DNA of 64,000 nt from assembly GCA_022606425.2 (NCBI GenBank), contig JAHDVF020001569.1:1023625-1087624 (forward strand), in the 5' to 3' direction. Origin of the DNA: Lepidostoma basale. Its lineage: Eukaryota; Arthropoda; Insecta; Trichoptera; Lepidostomatidae. Numbering within the stretch: position 1 is the first letter of the stretch; every line of letters starts with the position of its first letter. A program made the translations under genes and the position numbers. The notes under the pieces are model-generated. The model did not search any database and was not told where the DNA came from. It saw only the letters and a program-made list of their open reading frames with translations. This document shows positions 31,801 through 41,141 of this stretch, one piece after another.

Positions 31801-32206
31801 GAAATTCGGCCATGTGAGGAGTCAGAGTAATCGACGCGCGTGCATGACACGATGTATGAATGTTGAGGAAGCGAGCGAAATATGTCGGGAAAGAAAAGTG
31901 TGGCAGTCCATTGTTTCTGCCTACCTCTTTGGAGAGACGGCGTGATGGTTAGTTAGTTAGTTAGTTAGTTAAAATTAAAAAAAAAAAAAAACAGTGTTTT
32001 TTTTGTGAGCGCACTTTTACTCACACTATTGCAAATAATTTCCCTGAAATGAACGGACTCTACTCACTGATTTGCTTGACGGTCTTTCCACCGTCGGTGA
32101 TGGTGAGGTCGATGACGATCAGCGCCTTCCTGTTAGCGGGGTTGGGGTCCGCCGCGGCTACCTTAGCCTTCACCCTGTCGATGATAGCCTGGGACTTGAG
32201 TGCCAT
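28809..32206 (-). CDS. SCP-2-like sterol/lipid carrier, tandem copy 2 (two coding exons)
   Basis: Exon 1 is 32206-32068 (139 nt, donor GTGAGT) and exon 2 is 29014-28809 (acceptor CATTTTCAG), giving 114 residues with the same phase-1 junction as the other two copies. The SCP2 domain reads MALKSQAIIDRVKAKVAAAD, PNPANRKALIVIDLTI, DGGKTVKQI, then IDLKKLVVSDG, KLVIDDEALVQM, KSGKLIIEGGDDS and a C-terminal helix ending AKLKE. No thiolase domain or SKL-type signal. A 3' splice site (GTTTATTCCAG) 10 bases before the ATG indicates an upstream leader exon; a candidate is at 36256-36289. The 3-kb intron holds two LINE A copies on the minus strand, one on the plus strand, and pieces of LINEs B and D. Confidence 0.87.
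29125..29915 (-). mobile_element. RTE-like LINE A, long truncated copy in intron of SCP-2L gene 2
   Basis: (AACT)n tail, then three open pieces on the minus strand: YEVCNKYDLVMNVSKSKVMV, GSEAWSWQKKDKIE, and CGKTMYDRISNDEVRKEYKA with LRWFGHMKRVDEGRMVKN. Frameshifts separate them and the RT core is missing. Confidence 0.8.
29916..30795. other. AT-rich intron DNA, nothing identified
   Basis: Part of the SCP-2L gene 2 intron. No repeat family recognised and no coding signal. Confidence 0.35.
30796..31075 (+). mobile_element. RTE-like LINE D, ORF2 fragment
   Basis: Encodes VRPVMLYVSECWAVRRQEEQ, MKMLRWAAGVKMLDKARNEH and IRGSLKVAPIAEK, the post-catalytic part of an RTE RT. A minus-strand copy lies at 44905-45200. 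Confidence 0.75.
31130..31320 (+). mobile_element. RTE-like LINE B, 3' fragment
   Basis: Encodes LRLILMGKVEGRRGNGRRQL and SWLQNIKE with a stop. Matches 21660-21830. Confidence 0.7.
31335..31660 (-). mobile_element. RTE-like LINE A, 3' part, left arm of an inverted pair
   Basis: (AACT)n tail and CCATTACGCCATTTACCCGG, then minus-strand coding to about 31660, where a plus-strand LINE A starts. Broken frames. Confidence 0.7.
31661..31970 (+). mobile_element. RTE-like LINE A, 3' part, right arm of an inverted pair
   Basis: Open 31685-31945: MERMNEERMVKKLYVNDVNG, RKTWHDQINQILKFGHVRSQ and VWQSIVSAYLFGETA, then (TTAG)n. Together with 31335-31660 it makes a tail-out inverted repeat inside the gene 2 intron. 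Confidence 0.8.
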
Positions 32207-32394
32207 TGTGAAGATCCTGGAATAAACAGGGAATTATAATTATATGTACAGTAGAAACCCAACTTATCTTAATTAGATCGTCTTTCATCCCAACAAACGA
32301 GTTTAAAAAAAAAATCTAACGATTTTACTGAAATCTCTTTTGATGGAAGTTCATCTGTATAAATGAAAATGTAAATGTTCTTATTGATTACTCT

Positions 32395-33110
32395 GACAGG
32401 TATACGACAAGGAGACAGCCTAAGCCCTTTTCTGTTCAATCTGATAATGGACGAACTTATAGAGGAGACCCAATTGCTACAACTGGGATATAGGATGGGA
32501 GAGCAATGTGGTTTGTTATGCAGACGATGCTATAATCATAGCTGAAAATGCTAGACAAACTACATCACGCCTGTAAGAAATACAACATGACGATCTCTAT
32601 CGAAAAAACAAAACGTATGACCATTTCCAAAACACCCAAAACATGTAAACTGCTTACAGAAAATCAACCCATAGAACAGGTCAGGACCTTCAAGTATCTA
32701 GGCATAGACCTGGTGGGGGGAGCTGATCTGCGGGAAGAAATACAAGCCCAAGTAAACAAGGCAGCTGCAATCTCTGGCGCTCTTAAATCCACAATATGGA
32801 AAAACAAAGACATGGCCATTAAGAGTAATCTATAAAGCAGGCGTGAGACCAATAATAACATATGGCGTCGAAGCATGGGCAGACACAGTAAGGACCAAAC
32901 AAGTTTTGAGGACTTCCGAAATGAAGACACCGAGGACGATAACAGCCAAGGCACTGAGAGATCGCGTGAGGAACACCAGAATAATAGAGATATGTGAGGT
33001 CGAGGATATTATAAGATGGAGCAGACAGCGATAAAGGGACTGGTACGGTCATGTTCAAATAATGGACACCACCAGACTCTCCTATGTTGCATTTCATAAT
33101 CAAACTTCGT
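32395..33110 (+). mobile_element. RTE-like LINE F, reverse transcriptase remnant
   Basis: Encodes GIRQGDSLSPFLFNLIMDEL (RT motif 4), VVCYADDAIII (catalytic YADD, in another frame), then TMSIEKTKRMTISKTPKTCK, RTFKYLGIDLVGGADL and ITYGVEAWADTVRTKQVLRT. At least three frame breaks. A SINE (33120-33371) separates it from its continuation at 33372-33440. Confidence 0.85.
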
Positions 33111-33119
33111 GGCAGAGTT

Positions 33120-33371
33120 AGACGACCTTCGTGGCAGAGTGGTAAGAGCTCTGATTCCCATTCCGAAGGTTCTGGGTTCGATTCCCGGCGATGGCAGTGT
33201 GATTGTCACACTGTCTTTGGTCTGGCGTAGTATTCTCGTGACAATAAAATGGCGATAGATTGGCTACCTGTCACATGTCACGAGAATCAATATATCAGCA
33301 TAAACAAATTGTATACTGTAATTGGGTTCAAGCGACCTGTTGTATACGTAAAAAAAAAAAAAAAAAAAAAC
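33120..33371 (+). mobile_element. tRNA-derived SINE, tail type A, inserted in LINE F
   Basis: Full-length copy with head at 33120, B-box GGGTTCGATTCCC, type A tail ending CAAGCGACCTGTTGTATACG and a 20-bp poly(A). A partial second head (CTTCGTGGCAGAGTTA) precedes it at 33103. The interrupted LINE reading is seen intact at 4035-4080. Confidence 0.85.
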
Positions 33372-33499
33372 TCATGGGACTCGTCCTCGTGGAAGACCTC
33401 CTTAAAGATGGAAGGACAGCTGGGAATCTACCTTACAGGAGGAGTATACCAATATTCTCCATTCCATTCCATTCAGAAGGGCGGAATGGGGAATGTTGT

Positions 33500-33950
33500 T
33501 AAACATAAAGCGATCGTTTAACCCAACCCATGAATTTAACTAAATATATTAAAAATATTTTTTTATATTTAATTACACTAATTTGCCAATCTATAGAAAA
33601 TTAATTGATTGAAGGAAAATTCTACACTCTTTTGGAATATACATTTATATATTCTTATCGTAATTCAAATTTACAGACTGTCTGGTTAGATAAGCAATAT
33701 TTATATAACACCATGTCGACAGTTAGATTATCTGATTAAAAAATTAAAACGAATCGATTGATAAAGATACGAAGAAGTGATACAAGGTTGTTAATCAAAA
33801 TGTTGAGATCTTTAAAAATATATTACAAAGGTAATTGGATTTTATCTACCGTATTTAGTTACATAACTCAAAGCATGATATGTTTGGAATTGTTAAGTAC
33901 AAAGTGTTACTAAATACATATATAATAAAGGTTGTTTTTTAGTTTTCACT
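33500..33950. other. AT-rich DNA, nothing identified
   Basis: No coding or repeat signal recognised. Confidence 0.35.
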
Positions 33951-34510
33951 TGAAGTTGTCATCGCAAACAAAAACCTATCCAAAAAAGCTAGAATGGCAG
34001 TACACAATGGTGTTCTTCTACCGACCCTTATGTATGGAAGCGAAGCATGGAACTGGCAAAAGAAGGATGAAAGTAGAATAAATGCAGTAGAAATGAGATC
34101 TCTTAGACGAATATGTGGATACTCTGTGTATGATAGAGTGTCGAATATAAATATAAGAAGTGAATGCGGTGCGAATGATGGTGTCATGAACAAAATAATG
34201 AAAGGATCATTAAGATGGTTTGGACATATGGAAAGAATGAATGAAGAAATAATGGTAAAAAAATTATACGTTAATGATGTAAATGGAACCAGAAATAGAG
34301 GAAGACCGAGGAAAACGTGGCACGATCAAATAAATCAAATATTGAATGTCGGCCATGTGAGGAATCAGAGAAATCGACGCGCGTGCATGACACGATGTAT
34401 GAATGTTGGTGAAGCGAGAGAAATATGTCAGGAAAGAAAATGGGGCAGTCCATTCTTTCTGCCTACCCCTCCGGGGAGACGGCGTGATGGTTAGTTAGTT
34501 AGTTAGTTTG
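33950..34510 (+). mobile_element. RTE-like LINE A, longest uninterrupted C-terminal frame
   Basis: Open 33994-34494 (166 codons): MAVHNGVLLPTLMYGSEAWN, VEMRSLRRICGYSVYDRVSN, LRWFGHMERMNEEIMVKKLY, RGRPRKTWHDQINQILNVGH, then the NRRACMTRCMNV region, followed by (TTAG)n. RT catalytic motifs are absent. The good frame suggests a fairly young copy. Confidence 0.85.
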
Positions 34511-34619
34511 TTTGTTTTTTTAGAGGTATATAATATATATTAAAATTAAAACACATTAAAATAATGTTAATGTCTATGATATTGGCTTTATTAAATAGAT
34601 AATTTTATGCCATTATTGT

Positions 34620-35030
34620 TTAAATATGATTTCGGGCATATGAGTGCCACGGCTAGCTCGAGTGAAGCGCAATCGTGAAGTCCAATTTTCTACAATTGTC
34701 GACTTTGTGGATGCGTATTTTCTACTAGAGTATACGTGGTGCGAAAACGATCCATGGTCTTCCGAATAAATTGCTCGGATGGACGATTGTGTCGACCGTA
34801 AAATGGACGTAGTGCACAATAAGTTTGGCGAAACAAACCACGATTTTCAAAATAAATTTGCACTCTTTTCAAGCGCATTTCTGACGTCAGTCTATTTATG
34901 GTAAAATGGCAAAACGTACTGACTACAAATCAACTGTCAACTGTCAAATTGACAGTCTGTAGAAACAATGTTGACAGGTTAAAAACCAAACCTCAAAAAA
35001 AACACCCCATATTTACTTTAATTTTGGAAT
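34620..35030 (-). pseudogene. DDE transposase N-terminal fragment (helix-turn-helix type), dead
   Basis: Minus-strand frames give MRLKRVQIYFENRGLFRQTY, CALRPFYGRHNRPSEQFIRK and TMDRFRTTYTLVENTHPQSR, a helix-turn-helix N-terminus like those on insect mariner-related transposases. The next piece is in another frame and ends in a stop. The outer end, GGGGTGTTTTTTTTGAGGTT on the minus strand, may be a terminal repeat. No catalytic domain. Confidence 0.55.
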
Positions 35031-35105
35031 AAATCAATTATCAATTCGTAATTCTTTTTTTTTTTTAACTTTCGTATAAAGCACTTAATTTGTGGTGTGA
35101 CATTA

Positions 35106-35330
35106 TTAAATAAAATTATTAAATAATTCACTTTTAGTAATTTGTATTAACACCACTTTATTTGGTAACACCAACTGGTTTCGCTCCCGCCAGAGCGTCG
35201 TCAGGATGAGATAGTAATCTTTTTACTCTCTCACCCTGACGAAGCTCTGGCGGGAGCGAAACCGGTTGGTGTTACCAAATAAGATGGTGTTAATACAAAT
35301 TACTAAAAGTGTATAATTATTTTATTTAAT
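35106..35330. repeat. Foldback element with hammerhead-like arms (family FB1)
   Basis: Near-perfect palindrome: AGTAATTTGTATTAACACCA at the left and its inverse TGGTGTTAATACAAATTACT at the right. Each arm contains CCTGACGA, then a GCTC-TGGCG-GGAGC hairpin, then GAAACC. Right core is 35236-35273 (+), left core 35175-35214 (-). The base after the presumed U16.1 is G, which would block hammerhead cleavage, so this family may be inactive. Confidence 0.75.
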
Positions 35331-35409
35331 TTGTAAGTCAGTCAATGTATCAGATAATTTTACAGTTAATAATAAAATGCTAAAATTATTTATTTTTTCT
35401 TGAACCACG

Positions 35410-35530
35410 ATGTACAAATTCCATAATAAAAAATTGATACGAACGAAAACGTCTGTTTTCTAGAAGTTTTATTATATTTTTTGAGAATGACACGTTTCGC
35501 CTCGTTAAGGCATTCTCAAATCTTTGAAAT
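35410..35530. repeat. MITE half, 'TTTCTAGAAG' family
   Basis: GATACGAACGAAAACGTCTG and TTTTCTAGAAGTTTTATTAT, then a TGACACGTTTCGCCTCGTTA segment. The other half is absent. Confidence 0.55.
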
Positions 35531-35589
35531 TGCCTTATATCATTTGATATTTTTATTATCTGAAGTGATCAAATATAAATTATAGATAA

Positions 35590-35815
35590 TGTACATGCAG
35601 TGCGAATGAAAGTGTTATGTACAATATAACGAAAGTTTTCTTAAGATGGTTTGGACACATGAAAAAAATGGTAAAAGTATATGTTTACGATGTAAATATA
35701 ACTAGAAATAGAGGAAGACCGAGAAAAACATGTCACGATCGAATAAATGTCAGCCACGTGAGGAGTCAGAGATATCGACGTGTATGCACGATGTATGAAT
35801 GTTGAGGAATCGAAA
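35590..35815 (+). mobile_element. RTE-like LINE A, degenerate fragment
   Basis: Encodes MYNITKVFLRWFGHMKKMVK, NITRNRGRPRKTCHDRINVS and part of the RACM..CMNV end with deletions. Confidence 0.7.
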
Positions 35816-36045
35816 TAAGTATGTCAGGAAAATACAAGAAATAGCGGTAGACCGAGGAAAACGTGGCAAGATCAAATAAATAAAATATTGAATGTCGGCC
35901 ACGTGAGGAGTCGGAGAAATCGACGTGTGTGCATGACACAATGTGTGAATGTTGAGGAACGGGAGAAGGGTGTCAGGAAAGAACAGTGTGGCAGTCCATT
36001 CTTTCTGCCTTCCCCTTCGGAGAGACGGCGTGATGGTTAGTTAGT
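35816..36045 (+). mobile_element. RTE-like LINE A, 3' end
   Basis: Starts inside NTRNSGRPRKTWQDQINK, ends GAGACGGCGTGATGGTTAGT. Tandem to the preceding fragment. Confidence 0.75.
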
Positions 36046-36255
36046 TATAAAATATATTATTAAATAACTATTTTATTTCTTAAAGTTTTTTAGCGGTTTG
36101 AAAGTAAACTTCAATAAAATAGTTACATTACTTCGATGTAAGCAATATACAATAGTAAATAAATTTATAAGGGTGGGGTGAATACAAATTCTTAAATGAA
36201 ATCCTAATTTATGACATATTGAATTATAGTGTAAAGTATGTAAAAAAATGCTTAC

Positions 36256-36317
36256 CTGATTTCTCCTAAGCGTGAATCGTAAATGAGATGAAGACTTAAC
36301 CATTTGTAAGTAATATA
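36256..36317 (-). promoter_or_regulatory. Candidate promoter and leader exon of SCP-2L gene 2
   Basis: On the minus strand TATATTA at 36317-36311 lies 28 nt before an initiator-like TTCATC (A at 36289), followed by a 34-nt stretch ending AATCAG|GTAAGC (donor at 36255). This mirrors the arrangement of SCP-2L gene 3. The link to gene 2, 4 kb away, is inference. Confidence 0.3.
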
Positions 36318-36479
36318 CCAAAAGCTTATCTCACAGATTACGATTTGGTCAATAGATATTATTATTTATCGTTTAAGATAAGAAAACCCGCAGGTTTTTA
36401 ATATTTAAAAAGCACGTAAGTATCAAATTAAAAACGTGTAATGTTAGAGAGCGATTTAAAAATATTGTAGTTAAATTTA

Positions 36480-36665
36480 AAATGTTAAAAGACGCAGCGT
36501 GGGAAGACGCGTCTTCGATAGCTAGGAGGTGTTTTGAAGGACCTGCAATTGTTGGGAGTTAGACCTGAGAAGTGGAAGTCGAGAGTTCAGGATAGGATCG
36601 GATGGAGAATCTTTTTGGAGGTTTCCGAGGTCCACCCAGGACTGTAGACCCATAGAGAAGAAAAT
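36480..36665 (+). mobile_element. LINE C-terminal remnant
   Basis: GACGCAGCGTGGGAAGACGC, ACCTGAGAAGTGGAAGTCGA and GTTTCCGAGGTCCACCCAGG are typical of a degraded RTE ORF2 end. No open frame. Confidence 0.35.
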
Positions 36666-36807
36666 GTAAAATTATTAAAATAATATTCATAAGATAATAA
36701 GAAAAAATGCTATGATAAAGCTATGTCGTCCTTAACCCCATAGAAGCAGTGTGCTAATGGCATAGGCACAAGTTCATATTAATTAATATATTACAAATGA
36801 ACTTTTA

Positions 36808-37300
36808 AACTAACTAACTAACTAAACGGAGAGAGGATGGACCACTATACTGTTCTGTACCTTCTGATACCTCTCTAGATTCCTCTACATTCATACGCCG
36901 TAACGTGCACGCTCGGTAATTTTTCCGACTTTGAATGTGGGCGCCTTTCAGAATTTGATAAATTTGGTCATGCCATGCTTAACTTGTTCATCCACGGCTT
37001 CCCCTTTCACTCATACTGCTTGTACACAACATTTTAATCTTTCTTCTCTCGTCCATTCGTTCCATATGTCCAAAACATTCCAGGGATCCTTTTTTAATTT
37101 TACTTATGATGCAATCATCAGCCTTACATTTCTTCCTTATTTCGTCGTTCGGTGTTCTATCATATATCGTTTTCCCGCACATTCTCAGGGATCTCATTCC
37201 TACGGCTTTTATCCTACTTCCAGATTTTCTTTGCCAGCTACAAGCTTCACTTCCATACACAAGGGTTGGCACTAGAACTCCATTATGTACTGCCATAATG
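36808..37300 (-). mobile_element. RTE-like LINE A (subfamily 2), C-terminal part
   Basis: (AACT)n tail, then minus-strand frame 37296-36988: MAVHNGVLVPTLVYGSEACS, CGKTIYDRTPNDEIRKKCKA, LECFGHMERMDERRKIKMLC. Compare 60372-60875. Confidence 0.8.
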
Positions 37301-37449
37301 GAGTGCCAGCTTTTAAACGTTTTAAGAATACTAAATTCTGATTAGTGTGATTACCTAGGGTCGTACATTATGTACATTATGTGATTACCTAGGGTCGTCC
37401 GCATATAACAGAAATCTTACTGACGTTCCGCTTGTTTTAGCACCTGCAT

Positions 37450-37965
37450 TAATCCCTCGTGAAAATAAACAGAGCTAACCAATTCACAAACACAGGTCAT
37501 CTCTCAGATTTGGAAATTGTAAATGAATTTGTCTATCTTGGATCACTGATAACTGACCAGGGGGGATGCGAGAGGAAGATTCGACGCAGAACCCAAATGG
37601 CTAAAACTCCCATGACAAGATATGGCAAGACAAAAATATCTCCAACAAGACCAAGATGAGACTGGTTTAAACCCTCATTTTCTCCATATTCCTTTATAGT
37701 TGCGAGACTTGGACTATGGGAAGATCGGAAAGGTTCAAAATTGATGCTTTCGAGATGTGGTGCTGGCGACGAATGCTGCGTATACCCTGGACGGCAAGAA
37801 GAACAAACCAGCCGATCATCGACCAGCTGGGTATTAAGGCAAAACTCTCACGGATGTGCTCTCAGAGAGTGCTGAAATATTTTGGACCCAGATGGATCAG
37901 GAAAACCTTAAAAAACTCATCATTATGGGCAAAGTGGAGGAAAGGCAACCACAAGGACGAGTAGC
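37450..37965 (+). mobile_element. RTE-like LINE H, RT fragment
   Basis: Encodes GHLSDLEIVNEFVYLGSLIT, then GRSERFKIDAFEMWCWRRML and RIPWTARRTNQPIIDQLGIK in other frames. Thumb/C-terminal region, broken. Confidence 0.75.
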
Positions 37966-37972
37966 TAGTCCG

Positions 37973-39066
37973 ATCAAATCAGGGATCTGACATTTCAGGT
38001 TCAAACTTAGGGCCACTCCTCTTCACCATCTTCATAAATGATATTGCGAAGGTGATAAACTTCTCGCGATTTCTTTTATTTGCCGATGATCTGAAATTAT
38101 TCCTGGAAATTAAAAATCCTGAAGACTGCCTTCGCCTCCAGTCGGACATCAATAATATTGTTAACTGGAGTCACAGTAATCAAATGCAATTCAATGTCTC
38201 CAAATGCGTTATGCTATCATTTACTAGAGCATTGAGAACTGTATATCATAGATACACAATGAACAACCAGCAACTGGCACATGTATCTACGATGAAGGAT
38301 CTCGGAATCATCTATGAGAGTAGGCTGACTTTTCGTGCACATATCGAGAAGATTTGTGGAATTGCACTGAGGATGTTGGGGCTCATCGTCCGGACCGGAA
38401 GAGTTTTCAGGGATCCCAATGTGCTCAGAGTCCTATACAACGCATTGGTTCGGAGCAGGCTCGAAAGTGGTTCTGTGATATGGAGTCCTCACGAGGCAAG
38501 ATATTCCGTTATGCTGGAGAGGGTTCAGAAAAAAATTCTGAGGTATCTCTACATGAGGGAGTATGGTAGCTATCCGTGGCTCTATCCCACGGCATTTCTT
38601 CTGGGAATGCTCGGAACCAATTCTTTACAGCTTCGAAGAGATGGACATCTAATAACCCATTTCTTCAGATTAATTAGGGAATACTTCGAGAACTCGGCCG
38701 TACTGGAGGATGTTGGTCTTTTTGTCCCCGATAGATATCTCCGAAGGCGACTGCACAGATTGTTTTACCTACCGACCGCCAGAACCAATCTGCCTCTGGT
38801 GACACTGGTGGGAAGAGCAATTAGTCTGCTGAACGCGGTCTCCTCGGAGATCGACGTCTTCCATGTTAGTGAAAGTACGTTCAGGGGGCAAATACTATTG
38901 ACTTTAGAAAGTATATTGTCTTCCTAATGTCGAACCATCTCTAATGCGTTCCTGGTACTTTGTTGTATTTTTATGATATTTTACCTGTACTCAATAGATG
39001 CCTTAAACATTTTCCTGTTTGTAATGTCTATTGAGTTAATAAACTGATTTGATTTGATTTGATTAG
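37973..39066 (+). mobile_element. CR1/Jockey-like LINE C, best copy (RT palm to 3' end)
   Basis: Open from before 37990 to 38927, about 310 codons. It starts in RT motif 4 (GSNLGPLLFTIFINDIAKV), passes the catalytic FADDLKLF, then NIVNWSHSNQMQFNVSKC and RSRLESGSVIWSPHEARYSV, and ends FRGQILLTLESILSS. A short 3' UTR is followed by GATTTGATTTGATTTGATT. The 5' half, including any endonuclease, is missing. Other copies: 21912-22420, 24430-25199 and 51800-52137. Confidence 0.88.
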
Positions 39067-39480
39067 CTGCAGCCTGGAGAATGACGGGTGACATGAGCGC
39101 ATGGCGCGCCATGGTCAACAGTTTACAGGATGGACACGGTACTAAATCATGAGGAATACGACTGAGAAAAAGATCCATTCCTCTCACATCTTTCATTCAC
39201 TGGTCCATATATGGATTAAACAACCACGGAGACATTACGCAATCCTATTTGACGCCTTTATTGATACTAAACCAGGCTGTAAGATTTCCGTTTTCTTTGA
39301 CACTAGCAGTGCTCCTCTTGTATTGATCAATTTTGGCCTTATCCCACTTTTAGACATGATTTTACATAACTTATCTCCAAGGGATCGTATGTTTTCTATG
39401 TCGACAAATATGCTCAGAAAAGTTAAGGATATGGATCAGAAATCGTCATAAAGACGCCTTGCACAACCGTAACTTTGTCA
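39067..39480 (-). mobile_element. RTE-like LINE, RT fragment
   Basis: On the minus strand about 39440-39160, degenerate coding includes CVMSPWLFNPYMDQ, an RTE motif. A plus-strand scrap AAAWRMTGDMSAWRAMVNSL at 39066-39125 is the C-terminus of another RTE copy. Confidence 0.55.
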
Positions 39481-40060
39481 ATTGTCATCTTTCTTACTTT
39501 TTCTACTCAAATTCTGCCATAGATTTTACTCACATCACTCAAAATACTAATAACTCTGTGGTTTCCGTATTCCATACGTGACTTCTTTCCTTTGTATAGA
39601 GGCATAATTAGAGATAAAGAAAATATTTTAAAGTTTTTCAGTTGTTGCTTGAACAATAAATTCGTATTTGATACCTGGAATGTTTTATTATTAATGCAAT
39701 TATGGGCATATCATGAATTTGGAAAGCTTATGTAATAATAATCAATTATTTCAAATCACCTATATTTAAAATGCAGGTCCATAGTACCACGTATAACATG
39801 TATGGTCATATGATATGTACAAATCCAAAAATGCAGCTGTTAGGGTAGATTTTTATCGTGTATTTATTTTATAAATCATACTTGCTCCTATCAGTTTACT
39901 ACCGTTATCAATCTATCTCTGCATGTGAACTCAGTTCGGCTAGTGAAATATCTCAATAGATATGAATACTTGGAAATGTATTTTTAAATATAATATATTT
40001 ACGCCATGTTTCGAAATTACGCAAATGCATAAAATATATTCATATTTTTTTACAACATTT
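39481..40060. other. AT-rich DNA, nothing identified
   Basis: No supported coding or repeat feature. Confidence 0.35.
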
Positions 40061-40061
40061 T

Positions 40062-40537
40062 GAATGTATACAAATACTTGTAGACGAACAACTGGATTTC
40101 ACCCATTGCGGGCTATCAATTCAAGAATCAATTGTATCTCAATAAAGACGAAGATGCAAATTGGAAACAGAATACGGTTGATCAAGGTGTTTATAGGTAG
40201 GTACAGGTAAATGGCGGTAGTGTAGGCGGTATGTTTCACATTGCGTTAAAAAGATCTTCTGCTTAATGCTTAAAATACAATCTTCATAGATGGCGTTAGT
40301 GTGTAGATTGAATATACTACCACGTAAAGGGTGGCGTTGGAGATTAACATATATACAACTTCCAAAAATTTGTCAGACATGGTGGTCATAAGAAAAAATA
40401 AGGTGGAATGGGGAATGTAGAATTACATAAAGCGTGCGCTTAACCCATCCAATGACATAAGTCCTGTAAACACCTTGATCAACCATATTCAGTTTCCAAT
40501 TTGCATATTCGTCTCTATTGAGATACAATTGATTCTT
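40062..40537. mobile_element. Long-TIR MITE 'T1', copy A
   Basis: AATTGTATCTCAATAAAGAC and the next 40 bases at the left (40129 on) are inverted at the right, ending GTCTCTATTGAGATACAATT at 40530. Internal ATGGCGTTAGTGT and TAAGTCCTGTAAAC blocks are shared with 55596-56080 and 57215-57520. No coding. Confidence 0.75.
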
Positions 40538-40602
40538 ATATTCATATTATGAATCTCTGGAGTTTTCTAAAATTTTCTCAAAAGACATTACAAATATATT
40601 TA

Positions 40603-41123
40603 CAGCAGAACCTCGATTATCTGGACCTCGATTATCCGGATTTTCGATTATCCGGATCGGTCCAAATAAACAAAAAAACAGCGGACGTACTGATTTGCAC
40701 GTCCGCAGTTTAAACACGTGTTGAATGCGTTTTATGCATTTGTTCCAACAATAAGTCCCAACAAGTAAAATATTGGTCAGTAGTAGGGATGGGCAAAACG
40801 AATCACTTAAAGGATTTTAGTGTTTAGATGTCGCCATGAAGTGGTTTGAGAGTCAAGAAGAGTGTAATTCAAGACAACTTATATGTCTTAAAAGTATTCG
40901 CGATTTCGTAGCTTCAAAAAGAAAAGCTAGCTTTAATCAGAAATTGATAATTGATTTTTTTAATAAAAAATAATTTACAATAAAGCTATTTATAAATCTA
41001 AATAAATAAAAATTATTCATACTTGTCTTTTTCTGTCAATTATATATTTTTTCTATTATACGGATTTGTCCTTATCCGGACTACCTTCATCCCTTATTAG
41101 TCCGGATAATCGAGGTTCTACTG
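40603..41123 (+). mobile_element. Tigger/pogo-type deletion derivative
   Basis: TIRs CAGCAGAACCTCGATTATCT (left) and GTCCGGATAATCGAGGTTCT-ACTG (right), flanked by TA on both sides (40601-40602 and 41124-41125). It keeps a 45-codon frame, 40836-40973, reading MKWFESQEECNSRQLICLKS then IRDFVASKRKASFNQKLIID. This matches a Tigger/jerky transposase C-terminus. DDE catalytic region deleted. Confidence 0.85.
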
Positions 41124-41141
41124 TATAGTTTAAGTCATATA

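Noticed and set aside
34494..34512. (TTAG)n runs as telomere-like repeats
   Set aside because: Insect telomeric repeats are TTAGG. Here TTAG always follows the same LINE A 3' end, so it is the element's tail.
36073..36321. 82-codon minus-strand ORF as a gene
   Set aside because: No domain, AT-rich composition, and it overlaps a candidate promoter and splice donor that explain the region better.
38052..38927. Host protein-coding gene of 291 codons
   Set aside because: FADD motif, RT thumb signatures and a microsatellite tail show it is a truncated LINE.
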